Program-made: the position numbers and the translations under genes
Notes under the pieces: model-generated
Databases searched by the model: none
Seen by the model: the letters and a program-made list of their open reading frames with translations, nothing else
Told to the model about the DNA's origin: nothing
NCBI GenBank assembly: GCA_913009915.1
Contig: CAJVYZ010000139.1
Span: forward strand, 1-7,067
DNA from: an uncultured Gemmatimonadota bacterium
Lineage (GTDB): Bacteria > Gemmatimonadota > Gemmatimonadetes > Gemmatimonadales > GWC2-71-9
Length of the DNA stretch: 7,067 bases
Direction of reading: 5' to 3'
In this document: piece by piece, positions 1-5,211 of the stretch
Position numbering within the stretch: position 1 is the stretch's first letter
Layout: every line of letters starts with the position of its first letter

Positions 1-62
1 CAGAAGACGGCATACGAGATATATCAGTGTGACTGGAGTTCAGACGTGTGCTCTTCCGATCT
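1..62. other. Illumina P7 / TruSeq index adapter (non-genomic contamination)
   Basis: Positions 1-20 are the P7 flow-cell sequence without its first four bases (CAAG). Positions 21-28 are the index region ATATCAGT, whose reverse complement ACTGATAT agrees with TruSeq index 25 as I remember it. Positions 29-62 are the TruSeq read-2 primer ending in GCTCTTCCGATCT. All three parts occur in the order and spacing of a library adapter, so this is untrimmed synthetic sequence and not bacterial DNA. It marks a true contig end: nothing to the left is known, and the genomic sequence begins at 63, only eight bases before the hydrolase stop codon. Confidence 0.98.
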
Positions 63-70
63 GGCCTCGG

Positions 71-1063
71 TCAGTGCCGGGTCGCCGTGAGGCCATGTTC
101 CCGGAGAAACCCCGCGACTAGTGAGTCGAGGACTTGGCGATGAGGGGGCGCGAAACCGTGGCCCGCGCCTTCAACCGCCACCAGCCGCGCGCCGGGAATC
201 CGCCGGGCCACCGACTCGGCGTGACTGAAATCGACCGCCCGGTCGGCCGTGCCATGAATTACCAAAGTTGGCGCCCCGATCGGTAGAGGGTCCCGTTCTC
301 CCAAAATAGCCGCCTGCATTCGGTCAAAGGCAAACCCCGGGTGCCGTTTGCTCCACGGCCCGCTGGTAATGCTGGTGATCCAATTCCCCCTGAAATCGCC
401 AAGTCGCATGCGTAGCGTCCGGCGATCCGGATTGGCCCGGCGTTCTCGTTCGTCGGCGTAAGGCGTCCACCTGACGGCTTGGACCAGCACCCAATCGGTG
501 AAGTCGGCCCCGAACAGGACATCGGTGACAGTGCGAAAGAAACTGGGTTGGGGAACGGAGCGCCGGCGCGTCTTGGTTATGGCCGCTATCAGGATCAGTG
601 CCGAGACGCGGTCGGGATATCGAGCGGCAAACTCGAGGGCCGACGGTCCCCCGGCACTGCCGGCGACGACAGCCGTCTCACCGATCCCCAGCGAGTCGAG
701 GAGTGCCGCCACAACCCGTGCCTGATCCTCGAGGGAGGCGGAAGCCGTCAGCGGTGTTCTGAGGTACCCCATTCTCGATGGGGTAACTACGCGGTAGCCG
801 GCGATCGAAAGCGGCCGGTCGGCGCCGCTGTACCCCGAGTGCAAGTAGAGCACCGGGGGGCCTTGTCCAACGATCGAGTACTCGATGTCGCCCAGTTGGG
901 TTGCCATGACCGTGGTGTGGGCACTTAGCTGACGGTACACCTCCCCACGCCACGAGCGGAACGGAATCAGGAGAGCGAGATAACAGGCGGCCAGGACAAT
1001 GAGGCCGGCCACTAGGGCGCGTGAAGGAATTTTCTTGGTTGAGACTGTCAAGGTGGGAATCAT
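71..1063 (-). CDS. Membrane-anchored alpha/beta hydrolase
   Basis: A 330-residue protein of the alpha/beta-hydrolase superfamily; the substrate cannot be told from sequence. Residues 15-34 form one hydrophobic segment after a short basic N-terminus, suggesting an uncleaved membrane anchor with the catalytic domain outside the cytoplasm. HSGYSG (75-80) fits the oxyanion-hole loop. The nucleophile elbow is AGSAG (134-138) with Ser136; its first glycine is replaced by alanine. Asp274 in HGTAD (270-274) and His302 in EGAGHGF (298-304) complete the triad. Residues 163-255 would form the cap. The ATG at 1063 has no spaced Shine-Dalgarno: AAGG directly abuts it. A TTG four codons downstream lies about 11 bases after AAGGA and is an alternative start. 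The gene is divergent from the multicopper oxidase and ends eight bases from the adapter, so its downstream neighbour is unknown. Family assignment is firm; function is not. Confidence 0.9.
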   Translation of the reverse strand: MIPTLTVSTKKIPSRALVAGLIVLAACYLALLIPFRSWRGEVYRQLSAHTTVMATQLGDIEYSIVGQGPPVLYLHSGYSGADRPLSIAGYRVVTPSRMGYLRTPLTASASLEDQARVVAALLDSLGIGETAVVAGSAGGPSALEFAARYPDRVSALILIAAITKTRRRSVPQPSFFRTVTDVLFGADFTDWVLVQAVRWTPYADERERRANPDRRTLRMRLGDFRGNWITSITSGPWSKRHPGFAFDRMQAAILGERDPLPIGAPTLVIHGTADRAVDFSHAESVARRIPGARLVAVEGAGHGFAPPHRQVLDSLVAGFLREHGLTATRH

Positions 1064-1079
1064 CCTTGGGCGAACAGAT

Positions 1080-1099
1080 GGACAGGCGGACAGGCTGTC
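1080..1099. promoter_or_regulatory. Tandem 8-base repeat with overlapping dyad, candidate operator upstream of the hydrolase
   Basis: GGACAGGC occurs twice in tandem (1080-1087, 1088-1095). The second copy runs into the perfect odd dyad GACAGGCTGTC (1089-1099). It lies 26 bases upstream of the hydrolase ATG, where a repressor could block transcription or the leader. No regulator is encoded nearby, and the dyad arms are only five bases long, so this is suggestive only. Confidence 0.25.
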
Positions 1100-1240
1100 G
1101 GGCGTTCAGGCGGTACGCTCTCATCATCAAGATAGAGCCTGGAGTCAGGTGGTGGAAACTGAGATCCTTGTTACGCATTGGTGATTGACGATCGACGGCA
1201 GTCGTTCGCGGCTCAAGCCGCGGCCCGGCTACAGCCAGAG

Positions 1241-1320
1241 CTTGGCAAGGCCACCATCGTACCCCATGAAAGCCAAGGTGACATTGGAACATGTCTAGAA
1301 TAAGAGCTACCCTTGCCAAG
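1241..1320. promoter_or_regulatory. Paired CTTGSCAAG dyads, candidate regulator binding sites
   Basis: CTTGGCAAG (1241-1249) and CTTGCCAAG (1312-1320) are each nearly perfect palindromes. Together CTTGGCAAGG (1241-1250) and CCTTGCCAAG (1311-1320) form a perfect 10-base inverted repeat with 60 bases between. Two copies spaced about seven helical turns apart between divergent genes resemble operators for a looping or dimeric regulator. They do not match a copper-regulator consensus that I can recognise with confidence. Confidence 0.25.
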
Positions 1321-1427
1321 AGGTGAATTCCGAAGAATGTTGTCGGATTACCAGCCCGTGCCGCTTTGGCCCGCCGAGGCCCTAGGCCTTCCTGCCCTGG
1401 GCACAACGTCTGCCTCGGGGGTTCGTT

Positions 1428-1457
1428 TTGACATTACCTGGGCCCGACCTGGATTCT
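1428..1457 (+). promoter_or_regulatory. Candidate sigma-70-type promoter for the multicopper oxidase
   Basis: A perfect TTGACA (-35) is at 1428-1433. With an 18-base spacer, the -10 position is GATTCT (1452-1457), which matches TATAAT at only three positions. Transcription would start near 1464, leaving a leader of about 25 bases that carries the Shine-Dalgarno. The -35 is good and the -10 is poor, which would fit an activator-dependent promoter or a chance match. Confidence 0.3.
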
Positions 1458-1474
1458 TGAGGAAGCCCCTATAG

Positions 1475-1480
1475 AGGAGG
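1475..1480 (+). promoter_or_regulatory. Shine-Dalgarno that selects the ATG at 1488
   Basis: AGGAGG, a full anti-16S match, ends seven bases before the ATG at 1488. That is ideal spacing and points to 1488 as the real start of the oxidase. The GTG at 1490, which opens the long catalytic frame, shares its G with this ATG but gives a basic N-terminus with no hydrophobic core. The site is therefore evidence that the reading frame changes after the signal peptide. Confidence 0.75.
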
Positions 1481-1487
1481 GTTCACC

Positions 1488-2644
1488 ATGTGTCTCGGGA
1501 TCGTGCGGTGCGCCGGATTCGGCGTCCTGCTGAGTGCGCTGGGTTGCGGAGCAGCAGGGTTCGATCGGCCGCGAGCGCGGAGCCTACCACGCACACGTAC
1601 TACGTCGCCGCCGACAAAGTGGAGTGGGACTACGCCCCGACCGGGGTCGATCGCATCACCGGTGAGCCGTTCGGCGACGTGGCGAGGCTGATCACCGAAA
1701 GCGGCCCCGATCGAATCGGCAAGGTGTATCAAAAGGCTCTATATCATGAGTACACCGACTCCACCTTCACCTCGCTGAAGCCTCGCCCGGCCGAATGGGA
1801 ACACCTCGGTTTTCTGGGCCCTCTCCTTCGTGCCCAAGTCGGGGACACCATCAAGGTGGTTTTCCGCAACAATGTGAACTTTCCTGCGTCGATGCACCCC
1901 CATGGGGTGTTCTACAACAAGGACTCCGAAGGAGCCCCCTACTATGACGAAACCATAGACCAGGACAAAGCGGACGATGCAGTCCCTCCGGGAGGAACTC
2001 ACACCTATGTATGGCCGGTACCGGAACGCGCAGGACCGGCTGAGGGGGACGGGAGTTCCATCCTCTGGATGTACCACTCACACACGAACGAAAGCAAAGA
2101 CGTGAACGCGGGGCTCATGGGCCCAATGATCGTAACCGCTCGGGGCCTTGCCGATGCCGACGGCTCTCCGGTGGACGTCGACCGGGAGTTCATCGTTTCG
2201 TTCCATGAGGTGGACGAGAACCTCAGTTGGTATTTGGAGGACAACATCCAGGCCTACACCGGCAACCCCGCAAGCGTCAATAGATTCGAGATTCCGTTCT
2301 TCACGCCCTTCGGCGCCAGCAATTTCATGGAAACGATGAATGGCCTCAGCTTCGGGCACTTGTCGGGCCTCACCATGCGTGAAGGAGAGCGGGTCCGCTG
2401 GTATCTGATGGCCTCGACCAACTTCGAGTTACACGCGCCCCACTGGCACGGGAATACGGTCGTGGTGAACAACATGCGAACCGACGTGACGAGCCTCACG
2501 ACCATGGGGATGATCGTGGCCGATATGGTACCCGACAACACCGGCCGCTGGCTATTCCATTGCCACGTGAATTTTCATCTGGAGAGCGGCATGCAGTCGG
2601 TCTACCAAGTGCTACCACGCACCGAGGAGGTTGCGACCCGGTAA
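1488..2644 (+). CDS. Two-domain ceruloplasmin-like multicopper oxidase (frameshifted near its N-terminus)
   Basis: The catalytic frame (384 codons counted from 1490) is a two-domain multicopper oxidase related to ceruloplasmin, hephaestin and factor V/VIII A domains. Family-typical segments are GPDRIGKVYQKALYHEYTD (72-90) and VDENLSWYLEDNI (241-253), close to human ceruloplasmin domains 1-2. Domain 1 has HPHG (136-139) and YHSH (195-198), giving trinuclear-copper histidines but no type-1 cysteine. Domain 2 has HAPHWH (315-320) and HCHVNFH with Met368 (357-368), giving the type-1 copper (Cys358, axial Met368) and the remaining trinuclear ligands. Two-domain enzymes of this type usually act as trimers. 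Likely activity is oxidation of Fe(II), Cu(I) or phenols with oxygen reduced to water, outside the cytoplasm. Codons from 1488 encode a hydrophobic signal peptide ending SALGCGAAG, possibly a lipobox with Cys20. That frame then degenerates while the 1490 frame carries the enzyme. One base appears to be missing between about 1550 and 1590. Confidence 0.9.
1550..1590 (+). other. Probable frameshift site in the multicopper oxidase
   Basis: Frame 1488 reads as a plausible lipoprotein or Sec signal peptide up to about 1559 and then turns into an arginine/proline-rich shadow. Frame 1490 reads as an arginine-rich shadow up to about 1565 and then as SAASAEPTTHTYYVAADKV, the expected mature N-terminus. 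Moving from one frame to the other needs one base re-read or two skipped, equivalent to a one-base deletion here. No slippery heptamer is evident, so an assembly or sequencing error, or a real mutation, is more likely than programmed frameshifting. Confidence 0.7.
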
Positions 2645-2804
2645 CAACCAATTACAGGACCGCCACGTTCACGCACGCTTGGGTGGGACAGCTCATGCCC
2701 CCTGAGAAGATGGTCCCGGGCATGCCAGCCACACGCAGGAAGTCGGCGCCGGATTGATCAGGAATTAGAGGATTTGACCGGATACCGCGAGCCCTGGCGA
2801 GCGG

Positions 2805-2823
2805 CGACGGCTAAATCCCGTCG
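2805..2823. repeat. Small inverted repeat (hairpin) after the oxidase gene
   Basis: CGACGG (2805-2810) and CCGTCG (2818-2823) form a six-base-pair stem with a seven-base loop. It lies between the oxidase stop and the stronger hairpin at 2834-2859. No T-run follows, so it is at most an accessory transcript-end structure. Confidence 0.3.
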
Positions 2824-2833
2824 ACCCAACGCA

Positions 2834-2859
2834 GAAGGCGCGGCTAACGCCGCGCCTTC
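2834..2859. terminator. Strong hairpin between convergent oxidase and tRNA-Pro, possible bidirectional terminator
   Basis: GAAGGCGCGGC (2834-2844), loop TAAC, and GCCGCGCCTTC (2849-2859) make a perfect 11-base-pair GC-rich stem. It begins four bases past the tRNA-Pro 3' end on the minus strand and 190 bases past the oxidase stop on the plus strand. There is no long T-run in either direction, so it may terminate weakly or protect 3' ends. Its position at a convergent junction supports a termination role. Confidence 0.55.
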
Positions 2860-2862
2860 AAG

Positions 2863-2936
2863 TCGGGGCGCCGGGATTTGAACCCGGGACCCCCTGCTCC
2901 CAAAGCAGGTGCGCTACCGGACTGCGCCACGCCCCG
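2863..2936 (-). tRNA. tRNA-Pro(UGG)
   Basis: Read on the minus strand this folds into a full 74-base cloverleaf. The acceptor stem is CGGGGCG/CGCCCCG with the C1-G72 pair typical of bacterial tRNA-Pro. The D-stem is GCGC/GCGC. The anticodon arm is CCTGC-TTTGGGA-GCAGG with anticodon UGG, and the T-arm is CCGGG-TTCAAAT-CCCGG with discriminator A73. CCA is not encoded (the next bases are CTT), so it must be added after transcription. All stems pair. UGG can read all four proline codons when modified. A hairpin at 2834-2859 follows directly. Confidence 0.97.
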
Positions 2937-3026
2937 TGATGCCCCGCAAAGATAACTGGTACAACAGAATAGCCAAAAGGAGTGCCACTGCCACCTGTGT
3001 CGAGGTCGTCCACCGTAGAGCCAGGC

Positions 3027-3063
3027 CAAAAACAAAGGGGCCACGAGTTCCCCCGTGGCCCCT
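3027..3063 (-). terminator. Rho-independent terminator for the upstream Leu-type tRNA transcript
   Basis: On the minus strand a perfect ten-base-pair stem (AGGGGCCACG / CGTGGCCCCT, plus-strand arms 3036-3045 and 3054-3063) with an eight-base loop is followed by TTTGTTTTT. This is a textbook intrinsic terminator. It lies 100 bases beyond the 3' end of the tRNA at 3163-3250, so that transcript would include the inverted repeat at 3080-3095. It also separates this tRNA from tRNA-Pro, which therefore needs its own promoter or some readthrough. Confidence 0.85.
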
Positions 3064-3079
3064 CGAGCTTAAAGACTTA

Positions 3080-3225
3080 CAGCTCACTGGAAATGCACCC
3101 CTAATCTACTTGCCGACCCCCCTCGGGTCAATACCTTTTGTCCCGTTATGGAACGGGCTGGATGGTACCGGGGACGGGACTCGAACCCGCACGGGCTGGA
3201 AGCCCTGCACATTTCCAGTGAGCTG
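3080..3225. repeat. 16-base perfect inverted repeat copying the tRNA anticodon arm
   Basis: CAGCTCACTGGAAATG at 3080-3095 (plus) is identical to the tRNA anticodon-arm sequence on the minus strand at 3225-3210, which includes the GGA anticodon. The arms are 114 bases apart. Similarity extends with small gaps: AGAC lies just before the block and CA just after it in both copies. A 16-base perfect match this close is very unlikely by chance. In the minus-strand transcript the downstream arm is fully complementary to the anticodon stem-loop. Confidence 0.9.
3142..3157. repeat. Short hairpin just after the Leu-type tRNA
   Basis: CCCGTT (3142-3147) and AACGGG (3152-3157) form a perfect six-base-pair stem with a four-base loop, five bases past the encoded CCA of the tRNA on the minus strand. 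It could mark the 3'-trailer for processing. No T-run follows, so it is unlikely to be the terminator. Confidence 0.45.
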
Positions 3226-3250
3226 CGTCTACCAATTCCGCCACCCCGGC
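3163..3250 (-). tRNA. Class II tRNA with Leu-type body and GGA (Ser-type) anticodon
   Basis: On the minus strand this makes an 88-base class II tRNA including an encoded CCA (3163-3165). The acceptor stem is GCCGGGG/CCCCGGT with G1-U72, as in E. coli tRNA-Leu(GAG). The D-arm carries the Leu-type GGAATTGGTAGAC. The variable arm pairs GGGCT/AGCCC. The T-arm is GCGGG-TTCGAGT-CCCGT, with discriminator A73 (the leucine type; serine tRNAs usually have G73). The anticodon arm does not fit leucine: GCTCA-CTGGAAA-TGTGC gives anticodon GGA (3216-3214), which reads serine UCC/UCU, with a U-U mismatch inside the stem. Other foldings put G at position 33 and are worse. Bacterial LeuRS does not rely on the anticodon, so this RNA could be leucylated. 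It may be a chimeric or recoding tRNA, a decaying gene, or an unusual serine tRNA. Confidence 0.85.
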
Positions 3251-3615
3251 ACGCGCGATCTCGACTCACCTGTGCATCGCTCATCCGGCCACCAAAATGA
3301 GGCTTCGACGACCAGGTCCACGGCAATCAAGATCGTCAAGCAGATCGGTTCGACGTTATCCAAAAAGACCGATAGGTGCTCCTTTCACTCGCCCCCTCCG
3401 CCGGGGCAAAACCGACCCCCCGTCATTCTGTCCTTCCCGTAGTTCTACGTCCGCCACGCATACATCTCGAACGCCCTGCCTTGCGGCCTGCTGGTAGACT
3501 GTGTCGGACTCTTGCATTGGCCGGTTGATATCTACGTATGGAGACGTTGAGGTACTGATGTCGCCCAAGGATCGTTCCAGCTGATCGAGCCACCGACAGG
3601 ATCGTGGGGCACTCC
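3251..3615. other. Gene-free stretch between the operon end and the Leu-type tRNA
   Basis: About 365 bases with no supported gene. It should contain the promoter for the minus-strand tRNA at 3163-3250. A TTGACG (minus strand, 3339-3334) is present, but no acceptable -10 follows at 16-19 bases. I see no clear intrinsic terminator for the operon after 3616. A GC-rich GCCCC/GGGGC repeat near 3390-3410 has its T-run on the wrong side. Open frames here run in from shadows of the 3616-5211 gene. Confidence 0.5.
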
Positions 3616-5211
3616 CTAGGATGCCTGCAACTCCACGATGGCCTTCCGCAACTTGGCGTGCCGATCGAACAGCCGGGTATACTCGATCTCCCGCTTGCCA
3701 CCCTTCGCCTTGATGACCTCCACCAGCGCGCGGCGCTCCGTCGCCGACCACCCGTCAACTCCCGGCAAGCACATCACCACCGGCGCCCAGCGGCCCCACG
3801 CCAGCCGCTCTCCCTTACTAAGTCCCTTCAACGATGACAGCCCGAGCAGCTTGGCCGCCTCGTCGGAGCACACCGACATGCCCCGTTCCCGCTCGGCGCC
3901 GAACCGGTCGCCCAGGTAATTCGAGACCGCCAGGCCTACCCGTCCCAAGACCAACCGGCCGAACACGTCGCTGCGCCTGCCCTCCAGGTACCAGTACATG
4001 TTTTCCGACGCCAGCTGGTTCAAGGTATCGCGGCTGCTGCGATACCCCGGCCGGCGTTGCAGGCGGGCCAACTCCCGGCGTACCAGCCGCTGGATCCCCC
4101 GGTTGATCGGCCTGAAGCCGAGCTTGTAGTAGAACCACCAGGCCCCGGAGGCCAGGCCCTCCTCGTTCTCATGGCCCAGCTGGTACGGTGGCACCACCAA
4201 GACGTCGCTGCGGTAGAGCAGCCGCAGCATGGCCAGCACTCGGCCGTAGATTCGCCCCGTCTCCCCACCGCGGAAGGTGTCGAAGATGTTGAGTGCCACC
4301 TCGGAGGTGTTGAACAGACTGGTGTTGAGGACGTACCCCAGCGGCACACCGCTCCGGAGAATCAGGAATCCCTGGACGGTTTCGAGCACGTGCCGCTTCT
4401 CGACACGCAGTCCCATGGCGGCGAACCAGAGACCGCCGCCATCCTCGATCAATTGCACGTCTGCCGGATCGGCGTTGACGAAGACGTCGAGGTCCCGGCT
4501 GCGGGTGACCATCGCCGCTCGGGCCATATCGATGAGCCTGTGCCCTTCCCTGCGGGATACCGCGGTGATCCTCCGTGGAGGCCGCGCGATCTCCGTTCGG
4601 AGATCGGGGCGACTCCGGTCCAGTGGCCCCACCTGGTAGCCGGCTGGGATGCCGGGATAGCGCGCTTCGGTTCTATTCGGCGTTCCCGGCGCGGGGTCGA
4701 TGATGAGAGGCAGACCGAGGTCTTCGTAAAGTTTCTCTCGCCAGGCGTCGTCGACCGGTGCGGCCGCCACCCGTCGAATCAGGAACGCGGCGTCGGTTTC
4801 GGCAGGGTTCTTGAAATTGTCGAGCCAGTCCTCGGGCGTTATCACCAGGTCGTCGAGGGCGATGGACTCGGTAAAGGGCATGAGGAGATAGAGGAACCCT
4901 TCCAACCGGTCGGCGCCGGCGTAGCTGTCCCAATCGATCCGGATCCGATCGGGCCAGCGGTCGACCAGCCACCCGGCCGTGGGCCAGAAGAAGGGAAACC
5001 CGATGACCGTTCCCGCCACGCCGGTGTCCCGCAGCCGGTCGCGGTACCGGGCCACGTCGCGGCGCCGGCGAAAGCGGGACAGGGCCTCCCGGACCGCGGA
5101 CAGGGTGGCCTCGTCCGGCGGATAGGCGCTGAGACGGATCAGCTCTTCGTGCAGGCGGAGAAGGCGCCCAGCGCTGGACGCCTGGCGGAGATCGGGTGTG
5201 CTCCGGGTCAC
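3616..5211 (-). CDS. Uncharacterised protein with a GNAT-like segment, translationally coupled to rdgB
   Basis: A 531-residue soluble protein, rich in Arg and Leu, with no signal peptide or clear membrane segment; I do not recognise a named family. Residues 281-368 resemble the core of GNAT acyltransferases. GVPLGYV (288-294) fits a beta-strand. It is followed by a strand and NIFDTFRGGETG (308-319), which resembles an acyl-CoA pyrophosphate-binding loop, and then a helix (320-333). Next come the strand DVLVVPPYQLG (336-346) and NEEGLASGAWWFYYKLGFRP (349-368), the last part of which is like the C-terminal GNAT motif. The N-terminal 200 residues and C-terminal 160 are unassigned. The GTG start overlaps the rdgB stop in a GTGA, with no separate Shine-Dalgarno, so translation probably depends on rdgB ribosomes. 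This is the last gene of the operon. Coding is well supported by length and coupling; the acyltransferase idea is inference. Confidence 0.85.
   Translation of the reverse strand: MTRSTPDLRQASSAGRLLRLHEELIRLSAYPPDEATLSAVREALSRFRRRRDVARYRDRLRDTGVAGTVIGFPFFWPTAGWLVDRWPDRIRIDWDSYAGADRLEGFLYLLMPFTESIALDDLVITPEDWLDNFKNPAETDAAFLIRRVAAAPVDDAWREKLYEDLGLPLIIDPAPGTPNRTEARYPGIPAGYQVGPLDRSRPDLRTEIARPPRRITAVSRREGHRLIDMARAAMVTRSRDLDVFVNADPADVQLIEDGGGLWFAAMGLRVEKRHVLETVQGFLILRSGVPLGYVLNTSLFNTSEVALNIFDTFRGGETGRIYGRVLAMLRLLYRSDVLVVPPYQLGHENEEGLASGAWWFYYKLGFRPINRGIQRLVRRELARLQRRPGYRSSRDTLNQLASENMYWYLEGRRSDVFGRLVLGRVGLAVSNYLGDRFGAERERGMSVCSDEAAKLLGLSSLKGLSKGERLAWGRWAPVVMCLPGVDGWSATERRALVEVIKAKGGKREIEYTRLFDRHAKLRKAIVELQAS

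Larger units (their letters stand above)
1064..1487. other. Divergent intergenic region between hydrolase and multicopper oxidase
   Basis: About 424 bases without a convincing gene. Frames that are open here are overlaps from the hydrolase or lack family features and ribosome-binding sites. The region must hold the start signals of both flanking genes. It contains a tandem 8-base repeat and a GACAGGCTGTC dyad close to the hydrolase start, two CTTGSCAAG dyads 71 bases apart, and a perfect TTGACA near the oxidase gene. Each is listed separately. Confidence 0.6.

Noticed and set aside
678..1406. Minus-strand frame of 242 codons over the hydrolase start and intergenic region
   Set aside because: It overlaps the catalytic part of the alpha/beta hydrolase in another frame, and its translation has no recognisable domain or ribosome-binding site.
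2694..2724. CATGCCC/GGGCATG inverted repeat as the oxidase terminator
   Set aside because: Only seven base pairs with a 17-base loop and no T-run; the hairpin at 2834-2859 is a much better candidate.
2560..2757. Plus-strand frame of 65 codons past the oxidase stop as a second gene or C-terminal extension
   Set aside because: It begins inside the oxidase in another frame, and the oxidase already ends shortly after its HCH...M copper motif as expected for a two-domain enzyme.
2844..3044. Minus-strand frame of 66 codons across tRNA-Pro
   Set aside because: The peptide (GVAQSGSAPALGAGGPGFKS) is the familiar false translation of a tRNA-Pro gene.
3080..3225. Integrase attachment site (att) at the tRNA
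   Set aside because: Integration into tRNA genes gives direct repeats, usually of the 3' half. This repeat is inverted and covers the anticodon arm, and no integrase gene is present.
3084..3326. Minus-strand frame of 80 codons across the Leu-type tRNA
   Set aside because: RGGGIGRR is the usual artefact of translating a class II tRNA, and the frame covers the complete cloverleaf.
3356..3751. Minus-strand frame of 131 codons extending past the end of the 3616-5211 gene
   Set aside because: Its first part is an out-of-frame shadow of that gene. The remainder has no start with a Shine-Dalgarno and no recognisable motif.
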